The notes beneath the pieces were generated by a model. It had not been told where the DNA came from. It did no database searches and saw only the letters and a list, made by a program, of their open reading frames with translations. Shown in pieces: positions 1-11,362 of a DNA stretch of 64,000 nucleotides (its first letter is position 1; the number at the start of each line of letters is the position of its first letter). The DNA is from Chloranthus sessilifolius (lineage: Eukaryota > Streptophyta > Magnoliopsida > Chloranthales > Chloranthaceae), in assembly GCA_021018995.1 (NCBI GenBank), contig CM037597.1, positions 7,515,299 through 7,579,298 of the forward strand, in the 5' to 3' direction. A program made the position numbers and the translations under genes.

Positions 1-129
1 TTGCGATGTGTGCCACGTGGAATCAACATCTGACTATCTGATGGTAGGCCCATGCTTTCAAGATCTATGGTGTGGAAGATTAGGATGAAAAACGATCTCC
101 ATCGTCTGATTAAAATCAGTCAACAAAAT

Positions 130-1138
130 TTTCTTTGTTTAAGTGAGGTGGCTGTAACATAAATTGGTGTGGTAGTACCACCAGCCTTCTTTTAACAATC
201 TGCAATCCTTCCCTTTCCCCTACTTCCTTCTGCTTGTATCATTTCAAGACTTCCTACACAGATCGGTTCAAGTCCAATGGGAATGCCCAAACTATTTCAA
301 ATAACATTCCGTAACTTTCTCTTTCATTGAGACCACCCCTGAACTTCCTCTTATGTACTCAATTGTAATTCTCTGTTTCTAATTACTCCACACATCCACC
401 TTAGCACACAATCTCGACCAAAAATACTATCTTCTTTTCGCTTCTTCATACCCCAACACTTTGTAAACACAATAATGCAGGGTCCTACAGCCACCTTATA
501 AAAGTGTCACTTCAATTGCAGTGGCACTCGTAGATCATAAAACACACTACCCTCTCATCTCATTTCGCCCACCTTACGCTAATCGTGTTTGAGTTGTCCT
601 CACTCCCACTCTTTAGTTGTATAGTAGAACTTCGATATCGAAGTCTATAACATTGCACTACTAAATTGTTACATTGACCAAATCATCCTCTTTGTGCTCG
701 AGTTCACTAAACTTGCACTCCATATATTCCATATTTGTTACACTAATTTTCAGACTCCTTAACTCTAAAACCTTTCTTCGTAGTTCAAACTTATCTTTTA
801 TTTGTTTCTTGCCTGGTGGAATCATTAGCAAACATTACATCATTGAACCTCACGTATTTTTACTATCCATTGATTCATAATCAATATAGAAGTCAAAGAA
901 GACCAATGACACACCTCTTCACATAATTCTTACACTAGATACCACTCCATACATGTTTTGGATAACCTAAATCTATTAATTTGGAATGCATTTTCTCCTT
1001 AGCCCCACCATACCGTCTATCCCTACTCCTTATCATAAGCATTCTTCAAACCTTAAAAATCATATGTAAATTTTTCCTCCTCTCTTTAGGTTTTCCATAA
1101 GATGCCTAATGCCTTAACAAGATAATTGCTTCAATTAT
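130..1138 (-). pseudogene. Degenerate RTE-type non-LTR retrotransposon reverse transcriptase
   Basis: Translated from the complement with several frame changes, this stretch follows the plant RTE reverse transcriptase in order. From the right end: an EAI-LLR block and KNLHMIF near 1030-1130 (family form LHMVFIDLEKAYD), then a block ending in the MEYMECKFSE motif near 690-740. Towards the C-terminus comes a KFYKVAVGPC...KCWGMKK block near 440-520 (family form KFYRTAIRPAMLYGAECWAVKK). Stops are frequent and the YADD region is unreadable, so it is inactive. The right end stops where an L1 A-tail begins, which suggests that the L1 inserted into it. The family assignment rests on remembered motifs. 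Confidence 0.6.
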
Positions 1139-1144
1139 TACCTC

Positions 1145-1510
1145 TTTTTTTATTGATAACAAAGATTATATTAATAAATAAGGGAAACACAAGAGGAAAG
1201 AAAAGCAAACCTAAGGGTAGAGAGGATCTACCCAAAGGGAAAACACTCGCCGGAGCGGTTCAAGGCACGGGGGTGACAAGAAGAGGGATTTGTAAGGGGA
1301 GGAGGAGGGTGTGGTGGGAAGCTCATGGTAGACAAAAGATCCCGGAGTTGGGTAAGGACATCGTGTGGCGAATCATTCTATAACAACCCCCAATACTGAA
1401 GGAGATCGCGGGCAGATCTTACAACCAGACCTCTCAGCTTAGCGACAAGTAGAAAAACCCTGTTGTTTCGTTCTTTCCAGATTACAGCATACGGAATCTG
1501 CTGATAGACG
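1145..1510 (-). mobile_element. L1-type LINE fragment, 3' end
   Basis: The left edge is a T-run on the plus strand, i.e. the A-tail of an antisense LINE. Reading leftward from about 1500, the complement encodes IPYAVIWKERNNRVF, the usual C-terminal block of plant L1 ORF2 proteins (W-K-E-R-N-x-R-x-F). A G-rich 3' region follows. It may be the 3' end of the same antisense L1 whose RT lies at 2500-3790, but about 500 residues between the two blocks are missing, so simple interruption does not explain the gap. Confidence 0.6.
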
Positions 1511-2499
1511 GTTTCGTCAAACTCACTGCTGATGACTTTGCTGATATGGTGTCACTGCGACAGGGACGCCAACACTGTGGACGTCGGCTATGGACCATAT
1601 CGCGTGTACCGGTGTCGGAAGAAACAGAACGGGAACCAAAACTAGGCCTAAAGGAGAACACACTGCCCAAAGTCGCTCGAGAGACTTCACTTCTCGCTCA
1701 AGCGAGAATGCTTTAGAAATAAAGCCAAACTTTCGGCCAAAAGTCGCTTGAGCGAGTTTGGTTATCGCTCGAGTCAGACAACGAAGAGTGCAGAGGATTT
1801 TCTCTGGAACAAGTTGCTCAAGCGAGCATCAGTTGTCGCTCGAGCGAGTCACATCGAGTACTGACATTTTTCGTTCTTTTCCTAGGGTTCTTTTGATTCG
1901 TATGTAAGCATTTTAGGGCAGTTTCATAAATTTCTATTTTAGGTTTTTTCTGTTTTGAGGCCTCCTATAAAAGGTCATTATAAACATTGTAAAATTAATT
2001 TTTGATGAATGAAAAAGAGCTATTTATTTTCGGCTTGAGATGAGCTTTGTTGAAGAGTGAATACTCTTTCCCGTGAAGGGTTTGGTGTGAACCCAGGGGT
2101 GCAAAGCCCACAATTTCCTACCTCTTATCTTTATCTTTTTCCTTATCTACTCTCTGATTTATTTACCAATCCCATAAAACCTATTTCCACCATTACTATT
2201 TGAATATCCCGAAAACCCTAAACCCTAAGATTTCACCTAAACCATTAACCGATCTGATTCAACAAACCCTCGAGAGATCTGGTGATTCCAAATTTGATCG
2301 AAGAACAATGCCCTAATCTAGAAGTAGTTAGAGTTCTATCTCTAGGATCGCCTCTTCCGTGAATCTAACGGGACTTGCGCATCGGACTGGACCCTAGCAA
2401 ATCTCGCACGATCGATCAATCGGAGATCTAGGAAACCGTAAGGTATCGCAGAAATTTGATATTATGTTTGATTGATCAGTTTAACAAAGAGCGGCTTAC
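1511..2499 (+). other. LTR-like or promoter-like segment with palindromic repeats
   Basis: This segment separates two antisense L1 pieces. It holds at least five copies of a palindrome close to CTCGCTCGAGCGAG (1671-1850), a TATA box (1966-1972), a T-rich leader, telomere-like AACCCTAAACCCTAA text near 2210-2225 and a donor-like CGTAAGG near 2440. This matches the U3-R-U5 layout of an LTR, or the 5' end of a captured gene. No second LTR copy, primer site or target duplication was found, so the identity is open. Confidence 0.35.
1966..1972 (+). promoter_or_regulatory. TATA box of the LTR-like segment
   Basis: TATAAAA lies about 120 bases after the last palindromic repeat and upstream of an A/T-rich leader. 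The spacing suits a pol II core promoter in an LTR. Activity is inferred only. Confidence 0.4.
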
Positions 2500-3790
2500 T
2501 CTGTTGACGTTGATTCTGATGAGCTTGGATTTTTGGATGTTGACCTGCTGCCCCGCTACCGCCTCGTAAACCGTTAAGGCGCTTAGAACGTCTTAATATC
2601 GTGGATGGAGGTCTCGTAGAAAATTATTGTGTCATCCGAGTACTGCAGGTGGGAGATTTGTCAGTTATCAAAGATGTGGAAGCCTCTGAACAAGTTGAGT
2701 GGTGCACCAATCAAGAATTCTGTGCAGCGCTTCCCCCACTATATTGAAGAGTAGCGAGGACAATGGATCTCTTTGGCAACACCCTCTAGAGGCTCTGAAG
2801 TACCCTTTTGGGCTACCGTTGACAATAACCGAGAATCTGGTCGAATTGACGCAACCCTCATCCATATGATCCACTTTTCTCCGAAGCCCATCCGTTGAAG
2901 AAGGAACATAAGACAGTCCCAATCAACGCAATCGTGTGATTTTAAAATGTCAACTTTAAAGATGATGCCTATGGCTTTCTAAGCTTTGACCGAGTGAATC
3001 ACTTCGCGAGCTATGAGCGTCGTTTCTAGAAGTTGTCTTCTCGGAAGGAAAGCCCCTTGTGTGTTAGAGATGATTCGCCTAATAACCGTATGAAGATGGT
3101 TAGCAAGAACTTTGGCAACGATCTTATAGGAGTTAAGGAGGTTGATCGGGCTGAAGTCGCGGATATTAGGAGCTCCTTTTATTTTCGGTATAAGCGCTGT
3201 GAAGGTGGAATTCATGCCTATGCGAATTCTGGTGGATCCATGGAACTCGCGGAAGAAGGCAAGAAAGTTCGATTTGACCACCTCCCAAAAAGAAAGAAAG
3301 AACTCCATGGTGAAGCCGTCCGGCCCTGGTGCGTTGTTTTTCCCTAGGGAGAAAACATCAACGCAAATTTCGTCTTCGTCAAACTGACGCTCAATATCGT
3401 CTTTGAGGGAATCACTGATCTCGGTGAACTCGATTCCCCCCAAGCTAGGCATAGGGTCACTGTCAACAGCATAGAGGTACTCATAGAAATAACCACTTGG
3501 GTCTCGATGTCAGTAGCATTGGCGTAAACGTGGTCATCAACTTGCATCTGAGAGATGAAATTCCTAGATCTCTAGCCGTTAGCAATCTGGTGGAAAAATT
3601 TTGTATTTCCGTCCCCTTCTCTTAACCAGTGAACTATAGATTTTCCTTCCAAATCACCTCCTCTTCAATACATTTCTAGTTATAAGTCATCTTAAGGGCA
3701 AGCCTGACGTCTCTTTCCTCAGTTGAAAGGGCGCGATCTTCAAATCCGTCGAAGGTTTACCTTTCTTGGCATAAACCAAAACTGATTCTC
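2500..3790 (-). pseudogene. L1 ORF2 reverse transcriptase fragment
   Basis: The complement reads through the middle of a plant L1 ORF2 protein. NAPGPDGFTMEFF and ALIPKIKG...PINLLNSYKIVAKVLANHL are at 3452-2979. VNGSPKGYFRASRGCCQRDPLS is interrupted at 2922-2668, HLQYSDDTIIF (the F/YADD catalytic box with a Y-S-D-D variant) is near 2600, and LTVYEAVAGQQVNI follows near 2540. Several frameshifts and stops are present. ORF1 and the endonuclease are absent, so the copy is 5'-truncated near 3790. It is close to, but more decayed than, the two long L1 copies at 4936-11346 and 34308-40615. Confidence 0.8.
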
Positions 3791-4299
3791 AAAAAATATT
3801 GTTTTCGTCATAAATGTTGCTCCACTGCACAACCAACATGTAAAAAATATTGTGCAAAAAATTTCCTAATACTTGGTGGAGTGAGACTAACAAAAAATCC
3901 CAATGAATTACAAACAAAAAAAAAAACAAAAAAAAAAAAAAAGCATGACAAAAATCGAACCTTGTTTTAATACACATGGGATCTACAATTCTCCATTACT
4001 CATTGCAACTTGGCAATTCCACTAAAACAACAGATTCACTTCTCAATATGAAATCTGTTAAAAGTATTGTGGATCTAAAGATAAGTTTGGTAATAACGAC
4101 AATCTAAACAAGTAGAAGAATAAGAGAGCTTCCGTTGGAAGACTTCTAGGGCCATCATCTAAGAAGAATCAATGGCATCAAATTAACTACTACTTTCGCT
4201 TCTCTTGAGAGTGCATATTTTATTTCGGCACATTTTTAGTGCTTGGACATCTCCCCCTTCCACGTTTGTATATTTTATTTCCGCACATATTTAGTGCTT
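3791..4299. other. No recognised gene; unassigned sequence
   Basis: A/T-rich sequence with A-runs near 3920-3945. A short block resembling TATTTTATTTC-GCACAT-TTTAGTGCTT occurs twice (near 4207-4240 and 4268-4303), a local duplication just before recognisable copia sequence. No open coding frame or RNA gene seen. Confidence 0.4.
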
Positions 4300-4309
4300 C
4301 TGTTTACAA

Positions 4310-4919
4310 ATATTTCAGTAGTGCACCTTGCCAGCCGTCAAAACATGATAGAATAGGTTATCAGATTTTTATTTTTATTTTTTTTATCAGTAAAAAATCA
4401 TAGATTGAAACACAGCAAGGCGCTGAGAACCCAATACCGAATAGGTTATCAGATTTATGTTAGAAAATGCAATGTTCCTTTCCAGATTGTTCATTATGAT
4501 GTTTGGGGCCTTCCCCGATTGTTTCTACTGGTAGTAATCGTTATTTTGTTTCGTTTATAGATGAGTATACTCGATACACCTCCCTTTTCCTCATGAAAGA
4601 CAAAGAAGACGTCAGTAAGATTCTTCTTGTCAATCACAAGTGGATTGAAACTAAGAATGCTAAGGTTAAGGTTCTAAGATCTGACAATGGTGGAGAATAC
4701 TACTTCCAAGGTGTAAAATCTTACCTGAGAATGCATGGAATTGAGTAGCAGTCCACTTGACCCCAAACCCCACAACAAAACAGAGTGGTTGAAAGGAAAA
4801 ATCTTCACCCTTCTTCAGGTTATCAAATCTTTAATGTTATGCATGAATGTTCTCAAGCATTTATGAGGTGATGTTGTCCTCAACTCTAGCTATCTCATCA
4901 ACTGTCTACCCACACCTAT
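4310..4919 (+). pseudogene. Copia integrase, 5' half (left of L1 insertion)
   Basis: After removal of the 70-bp insert the frame gives a copia integrase core: VPFQIVHYDVWG, then FVSFIDEYTRYTSLFLMK (near 4540-4600), VKVLRSDNGGEYY (near 4665-4700), HGIE and PQTPQQNRVVERK. The first two D residues of the D-D-E triad (the D in HYDVWG and the D in RSDNGGEY) are preserved. A stop follows HGIE at 4746 and frameshifts follow. The reading ends at the L1 target site in PTPILES. Confidence 0.85.
4369..4438 (-). mobile_element. 70-bp severely 5'-truncated L1 insertion with perfect TSD
   Basis: A T-rich tract followed by ATCAGTAAAAAATC...CAGCAAGGCGCTGAGAACCC matches the extreme 3' end of the neighbouring L1 family (compare 4937-4995: ATCAGTAGAG...CAGCAAGGTGCTAAAAGACC). 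The flanks GAATAGGTTATCAGATTT at 4351-4368 and 4439-4456 are identical 18-bp target-site duplications. Removing the insert restores the copia reading CQPSKHDRIGYQIY. This is a bona fide antisense L1 insertion that carried only about 50 bases of L1 plus the tail. Confidence 0.9.
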
Positions 4920-5091
4920 CCTTGAGAGCAAATCTTCTTTTTTTTTATCAGTAGAGTAAATATATTGATGAGCAGCAAGGTGCTAAAAGACCAATACATC
5001 CAGACGACCAAAAACAGAGAAAAAACAAGCCACAAAAGGCCACAAAACTAGACCAAACAAGGAAGAAACAGCATGCCCTGCTGTGATCAAC

Positions 5092-8000
5092 TTAGGTGTC
5101 GATTGGAACAAGCCCTCCAATCGACACCCAACACCACACAAGGTCTCTTATGGACTTCATGATCATCCCCACTGGCCGGCTTTTATGCTCAAAGATGCGC
5201 ATATTCCACTCGCGCCATAGGCCCCAAAACACCGCGAACGTGGCAGCCTTCCAATAATCACCAAGATAACCCTCCACTTTAGTGGTCGTCCGCATCAGAT
5301 AAAGGAAATAAGGCGTCGTCGGCATAACCCAACTCATAAAGAAAGATTTAACAAGATGCTCCAAATTTGATACGCCACACCACAGTGAAGCTGCAGATGT
5401 GAGGCAATCTCCTCCTTGTCATTACACATAACGCAACAGTTCTGGATATCCTTCCCCCTTAGAATTAGCTGATCTATCGTTAGAATTTTTCCTTTAAATA
5501 GCGTCCACGCAAAGAACTTAATTTTGAGGGGAATGGCTTCTCTCCAAAATTCAGCTCCTTGAAATCTGGTCAATGGGCGCCGCGTAAGCATCCTATAGAA
5601 GGACTTAACAATGAAGATTCCATCTCTATTTGGGGCCCAAACCACCTTTAGGGTGACACCGAGCCGCATATAGCGTAAGCATTAGATTAGAGTATGAAGT
5701 CACCTTCTCTCTCAGAACCCTTCTGGTAACCACCTCCCACAGTCTACCACCTCAGATTCCGATACAAACTCCGCAATCCTACCAAGAGGGTTCACAGCAA
5801 TGGCATGAATATTCGGAAATAAGGCTGCGAGGGGCCCACTTTCCAACCACACATCCTCCCAGAAGCGAACGCGGTTACCACAGCCCCACCTAAAGCGCAC
5901 TCTTTTGGCGTAGACATCCCAATTTCTACAGATACTTTTCCACCAAGGTGAGGTTCCTCTGTGAGCCACATGACTGATACTCCAATTACCAAAGGATTGT
6001 CCAGACCAACACCACCCGCCAAAGACTCTCCCTCTCCTCTCTCCCTGCACGCCAGAACCACTTTCCGAGAAGGGTAATATTGGTCCAAAGCAGGCTACAA
6101 ATACCAAGGCCTCCACTGCATAAGAGCAGTTGGCAAGTGTCCCAATTAACAAGGTGATAACGTGTGTCCATACCCGACCCCTCCCACAAGAAATTCCTTT
6201 GAATTTGCTCTAGGTGATTGATAACTCCCCTCGGGCATTGAAACATAGACATGTAGAAAATGGGCATTGACGATAAGACCGATTTCACCAGAACGAGCCA
6301 GCCTCCACTACTCAACAATTTTCCTTTCCACGACGACAAACGTTGTTCAAACCGTTGCACAACTGGTTCCCACTCTCTAGCTGTTGGTTGCCTGAGGCCC
6401 AGGGGCAACCCCAGGTATTTAATTGGAAACATTTCGATTGCACAGTTCACCATCTGCGCCAATTCATCCTCATCCGTATTAATACCCGTGATTGTCGACT
6501 TTGATAGATTGATACGTTGTCCCAATACCGCCTCATATATCGAGAGGACATCAACCAAGGACCTGAATTCCGACACATCTGCCTGCCCAAAAATAATAGT
6601 ATCATCCGCAAATTGTAGATGTGAAATTAATCAACCGTGCACTCCCACCTTAATGCATGTTACAAGGTTCAGCAGTCGAGCTTGTGATATAAGGCCGGAT
6701 GAAGCTTTGCCCACCTGTTGAACAGGAAGGGTGAGAGCGGGTCCCCCTGGCGAATACCTCTGGAGCTTTTAAAATATCCCACAGGAGTGCCATTGATCAA
6801 AATCGAGAACCAGGCCAACAAATAACAGCCCCTCATCCATCTCCTCCAGGCTGTGCCAAACCCCAACCTGCCAAGCATTTAGTCGAGGCAATCCCAACTA
6901 ATCCGGTCATATGCTTTCCCCATATCAACTTTCCACAGGGCAGCCGGCCAACGATCGTGGTGCGCCGAGTGGATGGTTTCATGCGCCACTGCAACCAGAT
7001 TACAAGTTGACTTCCCCTCACGAACGCTCCTTGATTGGCTGAAATAATCAAACTCATAACCGGTTTGAGTCTATTGGCTAGGACTTTGGCTATGATCTTG
7101 TATAGGCAGTTGGTGAGACAAATAGGCCGGAAATCAGCAATATCAACAGCCCCCTCCCTCTTGGGGATAAGCGTGATGAACGTAAAATTAAGACTCCTCC
7201 CAATGAAGCCGGAAGAGTGGAACTCATGCATAACCTCCATCAGATCCGCCTTTATGGTTGCCCAAAAAAATCTGAAGAATTCCATGGTGAAGTCGTCAGG
7301 TCCCGGAGCTTTGTTTTTGGCCCCCAACCTGACCACCCTCCACACCTCGTCTTCATAGAACTGGTGTTCCATGCTCAGCCGTTCCTCCTCAGCGATAGAT
7401 TGGAACTGTATCCCATCTAATTGAGGCTGGGGAAAACCATCATCCTTGTACATGGTTTTGTAGAACTCTACGATGTGCTCACGGATCTGTTCCTCCTCTG
7501 AGCAGATCACCCCATCAACTACAACATTACCCACGTAGTTTGTTTTGTTCCGCGCATTCGCAACCGCATGAAAGTATTTGGTGTTAGCATCACCCTCTTT
7601 GAGCCATCTAACCTTAGCCTTTTGCCTCCATCTAACGTCCTCGGTCAAGCACGCGTTATTGAACTCCATTTTCCTTTTGTATCTTTCCTCCTCCATCAAG
7701 TTCCGCAATTCCTCTAAATCGTCTAATTCCTTCATCCGCAATAACAATGCCTCCTTTTCCTGAACCAGACCGAAAACTTCCTTATTCCACGGCTTACAAT
7801 TTCGTTTACCCCGCCGTAATTTGGATATAAATCTGTACGCAGCCGTCCCTTGAGATGTCGGTTCATTCCACCAAACCAAAACCAACGCCTAAAATCCTTA
7901 TCCATCAGCCACATGTTCTCGAACCGGAGCGGAGTCGGCCCAATCCCACACGACTCACAAGTGAGGAGCAGAGGGCGGTGGTCAGACATAGTCCGAGCTC

Positions 8001-8636
8001 AGCATTCCAGTCTTGCACCCGGGAAACTATCCAGCCACTCAATGTTACATAGGAATCAGTCGAGCCTACTCATCAAGGGATTCGATTGGAGATTCGACCA
8101 CATGAAAGAGCCCCGGTTAACGGAACACCCATCGGCTCCCACTCATAAATGAACGAGTTGAAGTCCCGCATAACACCTGTGTCCGGCGCCCCCCATTGTT
8201 TCTCGTTACTCCATCTTATGGCATTGAAGTCTCCTCCCAGGTAAAAGGGAAGGTCATGTCTGGCAACCAATGCCGTTAATTCCATCCAGAATTCGCCTCG
8301 GTCCCTATCAGCAGTCAGCCCATATATGCCAACAAGCATTCATGCTTTCCCTAACTCTTTGTTTCGAAGCACCACGGAGGCAGAGTAGATTCCCACCTCC
8401 TCATCCAATTTGTCAAATAACCGACTGTTCCATGCCACCAGGATACCACCCGATGCTCCATCAGAATCAACACCCAGTCACTCCCAATGTTTTCCCCCAA
8501 GTACCGATGCAACTTTCCTGCCATCGCAACTGCTCCACTTGGTTTCCTGTAAAGTAACCACGGCAGGTTTGAGTGCTCTGATGATCCGTTTGCTCCCATT
8601 GCATATCCCTCACACGTTCCATGATAGCATCTTCAT
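5092..8636 (-). pseudogene. L1 ORF2: AP endonuclease, reverse transcriptase, zf-RVT
   Basis: The start MKMLSWNV is typical of L1 ORF2. Endonuclease motifs: LQETKW, GIYG, LGGDFNAI and SDHRPLLL (the catalytic Asn, Glu, Asp/Asn and His positions). The reverse transcriptase has NKAPGPDDFTMEFF, RPICLTNCLYKIIAKVLANR, RQGDPLSPFLF and the catalytic box QFADD near 6600. YLGLPLG, SSMPIFYMS and the zf-RVT region (NCCVMCNDKEEIASHLQLHC at 5669-5334) come next, and the protein ends in WREWNMRIF...GLVPIDT. Stops and frameshifts occur near 8610, 8070, 6890-6833, 6600 and 5700, so the protein is not made, but the motifs are well kept. Confidence 0.88.
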
Positions 8637-11236
8637 AACCAGATAACAGATGCCCCGCCCATATCAGAGGAGTCTGAAATTAGAACCCCCCTCCTCTCCC
8701 TCCCATCTGACATCCCCCACTGTAATCTTGCTAATTCCCGAGCCCCACCCCTCCGCTTCGTCTTTGCTCCCTTGCGGCTAACCAATATGGACCGAAATAC
8801 CTTCCTAAGTGCCGCATCAAATCCCCTGAATGACATCCTGAGTTCGTGTCCAACCCGAATGAGTCGGTCAATGTCGTTAACCAAACTTAACTCCTCCTCA
8901 GTCCCATTCCCCCTGGGCCTCCCTTGCCTGTCCAAGATGGTGTTTTCGATTAGACGACAGGCACATCAAGGTACCTCCTCCATCTCAGCATAGTCCGTCA
9001 ATCTTCCAGTCCATCCTATCGGCTGATAGGATGGGCACGAAGCTTCGGATATACAAGTCCTATCTGTGAACCGGGTCGGCATCTTGTCAAGCAAATTCTG
9101 TGAGTCGACCTCTCCTTGATCAGGAATTTCTGCAGATGGACATGGGTCAAGATTGAACAGGTCCCATCTTTGTTGCAGCAACCCCTCCACAGTCCCTACC
9201 CAAGTCTGTTCCACCGGTATCCCAATAGACCCTGGTAACAGGCCCATTAGATCCGGCCCAAACAACATGTTGGCCAATTGTCCCATGGACCCAACCCCCA
9301 AAATCAGAAGAAAACCCCACAGGTCCAAGCTATAAGTGCCCCACGCCTTAATACCCGCCATCTGGCCCCCATTAGACTCAGCTTTACCTAGAGCTTGCCA
9401 CGCGTCCATGAAGTCACGTGATGCTATCGACAATAGAGACCCTCGACAATTGAGATGTCAAAGGTAAACACCGTCAGAGAATGACTCCCGCCTTCCAGAA
9501 GCCTCAGAAGGAGAAAGACGTGTCGTGCCCCCAAGGACTTTCACCCCTCGAGATCCCCGCCATATCCTTCCTCTTCGATTATAAACTCTAACCTCCTTTT
9601 TGCTACCTGCACTTGTTTCCTTAAAAGGTCACCCAAAGCTGCTTCGATTTCCATCGGGTCCCAGGTACATATCCTGACATCATCCCGCCACGCCGGTAAC
9701 CCCGACATCTCACCCACCTCCGTCGTATGCAGGTGTCCTTCTGGTAGGTTGAAGTACGACTCAATCTCAGCCGTAGGAAACCCCGGCGGCGTGTGATCCT
9801 TCTCAGCGTAATTCGAACGACATATTTGCATTGCCACCTCCGGTGTTTCAAAGTGGACCCTCTGCTCCGGTGATCAATTCTCCTCGACGAGAACCCCTAC
9901 CTCCTTGTTGGAGGCAGCTAGGATTTCGGGCACATCCAGAACATCCCCAGCAATCTCTCCCTCTTCGAGATCCCCACTTGAGCCATGAGTAATACGGGCA
10001 ACCTCCGAGGATGTACAGCTCCCCAACGTCGTGGGCGGCCCCCCGTGTACACCGCCGCACGCCGAATTTGCGGACAGGCTCCCCTCCGAGCACCTCGCTA
10101 CCTCCCCCTCGGTCCCGTCTACCCCGTCCCGGATTGATTCGATGACCGCCGAGATTTCTTCAGAGGTACCCGGCATCCCCATGGCTTCATCGCTCTTCTG
10201 CTGCGGCACAAGCACCCTCTCCATCAACGGCATTTCTATAAAGACCCGATCTTTCTGGCCACTGAGGCAGATATCGCACGCCCTGGGGATGTGCTATCAA
10301 GAATCCACGGCAACTAAGATATGCGCCCTGCTCGTGTCCCACAAGTTAACGGAACTCCGGTCTGCGAGGATGAAACGACCACACTTGTCCCCGATCCCCC
10401 TGAGGACTTCACTGGTCCAAGCAGGAGGTTCCCAAATAGGAAGCCCGATAACTCTAATCCAGACTCCTCCCTCCCACCACTGTAATTGAAAATCACCCAC
10501 AGGAGGTTCCCAGATACCATACTCAACCAGGACCCCGTCTATCCGGAAAGTTTTTTTACGGTGCAGTTCCAAAGCTCCCTCCTCGGAAGGGAATCTTAGA
10601 AGGAATATTGTATTAGTGATAGAAGATAAAGTAGGTCATTTTGCGTACAGCCAAGAACATTGTATCCAACGGTGTAAATGGAATAGTTAAAGTGTATCTT
10701 TAATGTAATAGAACACCACCCAATATTTCTGCAGGTTCTTAGCGAGAGAGTTAAACTGGCCAGACATAAATTCCAACCGGCTTCCCTTACTCTCCACATC
10801 GGCATTGGGAGGTTGAGTATCAATCTATAAGGGAGCAGCGCCGACACCGGCCTCTTCCCCCGTTCTATATTGGCCATCCCTTCCAACCACATCCGCAAAG
10901 GATGTCCCACGGTGATGAGGTCGAATAGCCCCGGTAACTGCTTCAGCAGCATGCTTGAAGCTCTTACCAGCAATATTCCAGCCGTCTCTAAGGTTTCTGA
11001 CCTGGCTGGCTTTGAGCACCAACTGATGATGGTTAAACGGTTGGTGATTAGCCCGACCCCTGGGAATCCAATCGTCGGAAGTTTACCGTAACCCCATCAG
11101 GTCTGCTAGACGTACAGCCAACGCGATGGCAAACTGATCTGCGTCTGAAATTAACATTCCGGCAAACTGAACAAATCCAATCCCCAACTCGGAGCACTAG
11201 CGGCGTAGTCACATCCTTCATTGTGGTTAGCTTCAT
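8633..11236 (-). pseudogene. L1 ORF1 protein (RanBP2-like zinc finger plus DUF4283-like domain)
   Basis: ORF1 proteins of plant L1 elements bind the element RNA. This one is broken into several frames. The N-terminal piece (11236-11048) has GDWICSVCRNVNF...VCHRVGC, which fits a RanBP2-type finger (W-x-C-x2-C-x3-N-x6-C) except that the last cysteine pair is spaced by four. SFADVVGR follows near 10920. A DUF4283-like block at 10572-10297 reads GGVWIRVIGLPIW...RGIGDKCGRFILAD. An acidic, Ser/Gly-rich linker is at 10233-9874. The C-terminus contains NDIDRLIRVGHELRMSFRG and a basic stretch. ORF1's TGA overlaps the ORF2 ATG as ATGA (8633-8636). The copy at 34403-36816 shares this architecture. Confidence 0.75.
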
Positions 11237-11362
11237 CCCAACTAACTATATCAGAACCATGAGAAAGGTTTTGCCTTTCGCCTAAATATCTTGTTGTTTC
11301 TTTCCAGCCAGATAGCCCATAGAACCGCGTAACTGGTAAAAGGCCACCTTGAGAGCAAATCT

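Larger units (their letters stand above)
4936..11346 (-). mobile_element. Near full-length L1-type LINE in antisense orientation
   Basis: A 6.4-kb element with A-tail at its left edge (T-run from 4937) and 16-bp target duplications CCTTGAGAGCAAATCT at 4920-4935 and 11347-11362. It carries ORF1 (11236-8633) and ORF2 (8636-5092), in the usual plant L1 order. The 3' UTR is short (about 155 bp). The first ~110 bases at the 5' end are foreign: they match the C-terminal coding part of another L1 ORF2. It sits in the integrase gene of a copia element on the opposite strand. Confidence 0.92.

Noticed and set aside
1145..3790. One L1 simply interrupted by an LTR element at 1511-2499
   Set aside because: About 500 residues of ORF2 are missing between the two pieces and no target duplication is seen; deletion or two separate copies are as likely.
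6260..6721. 153-residue plus-strand frame
   Set aside because: Antisense of the minus-strand L1 reverse transcriptase; no independent support.
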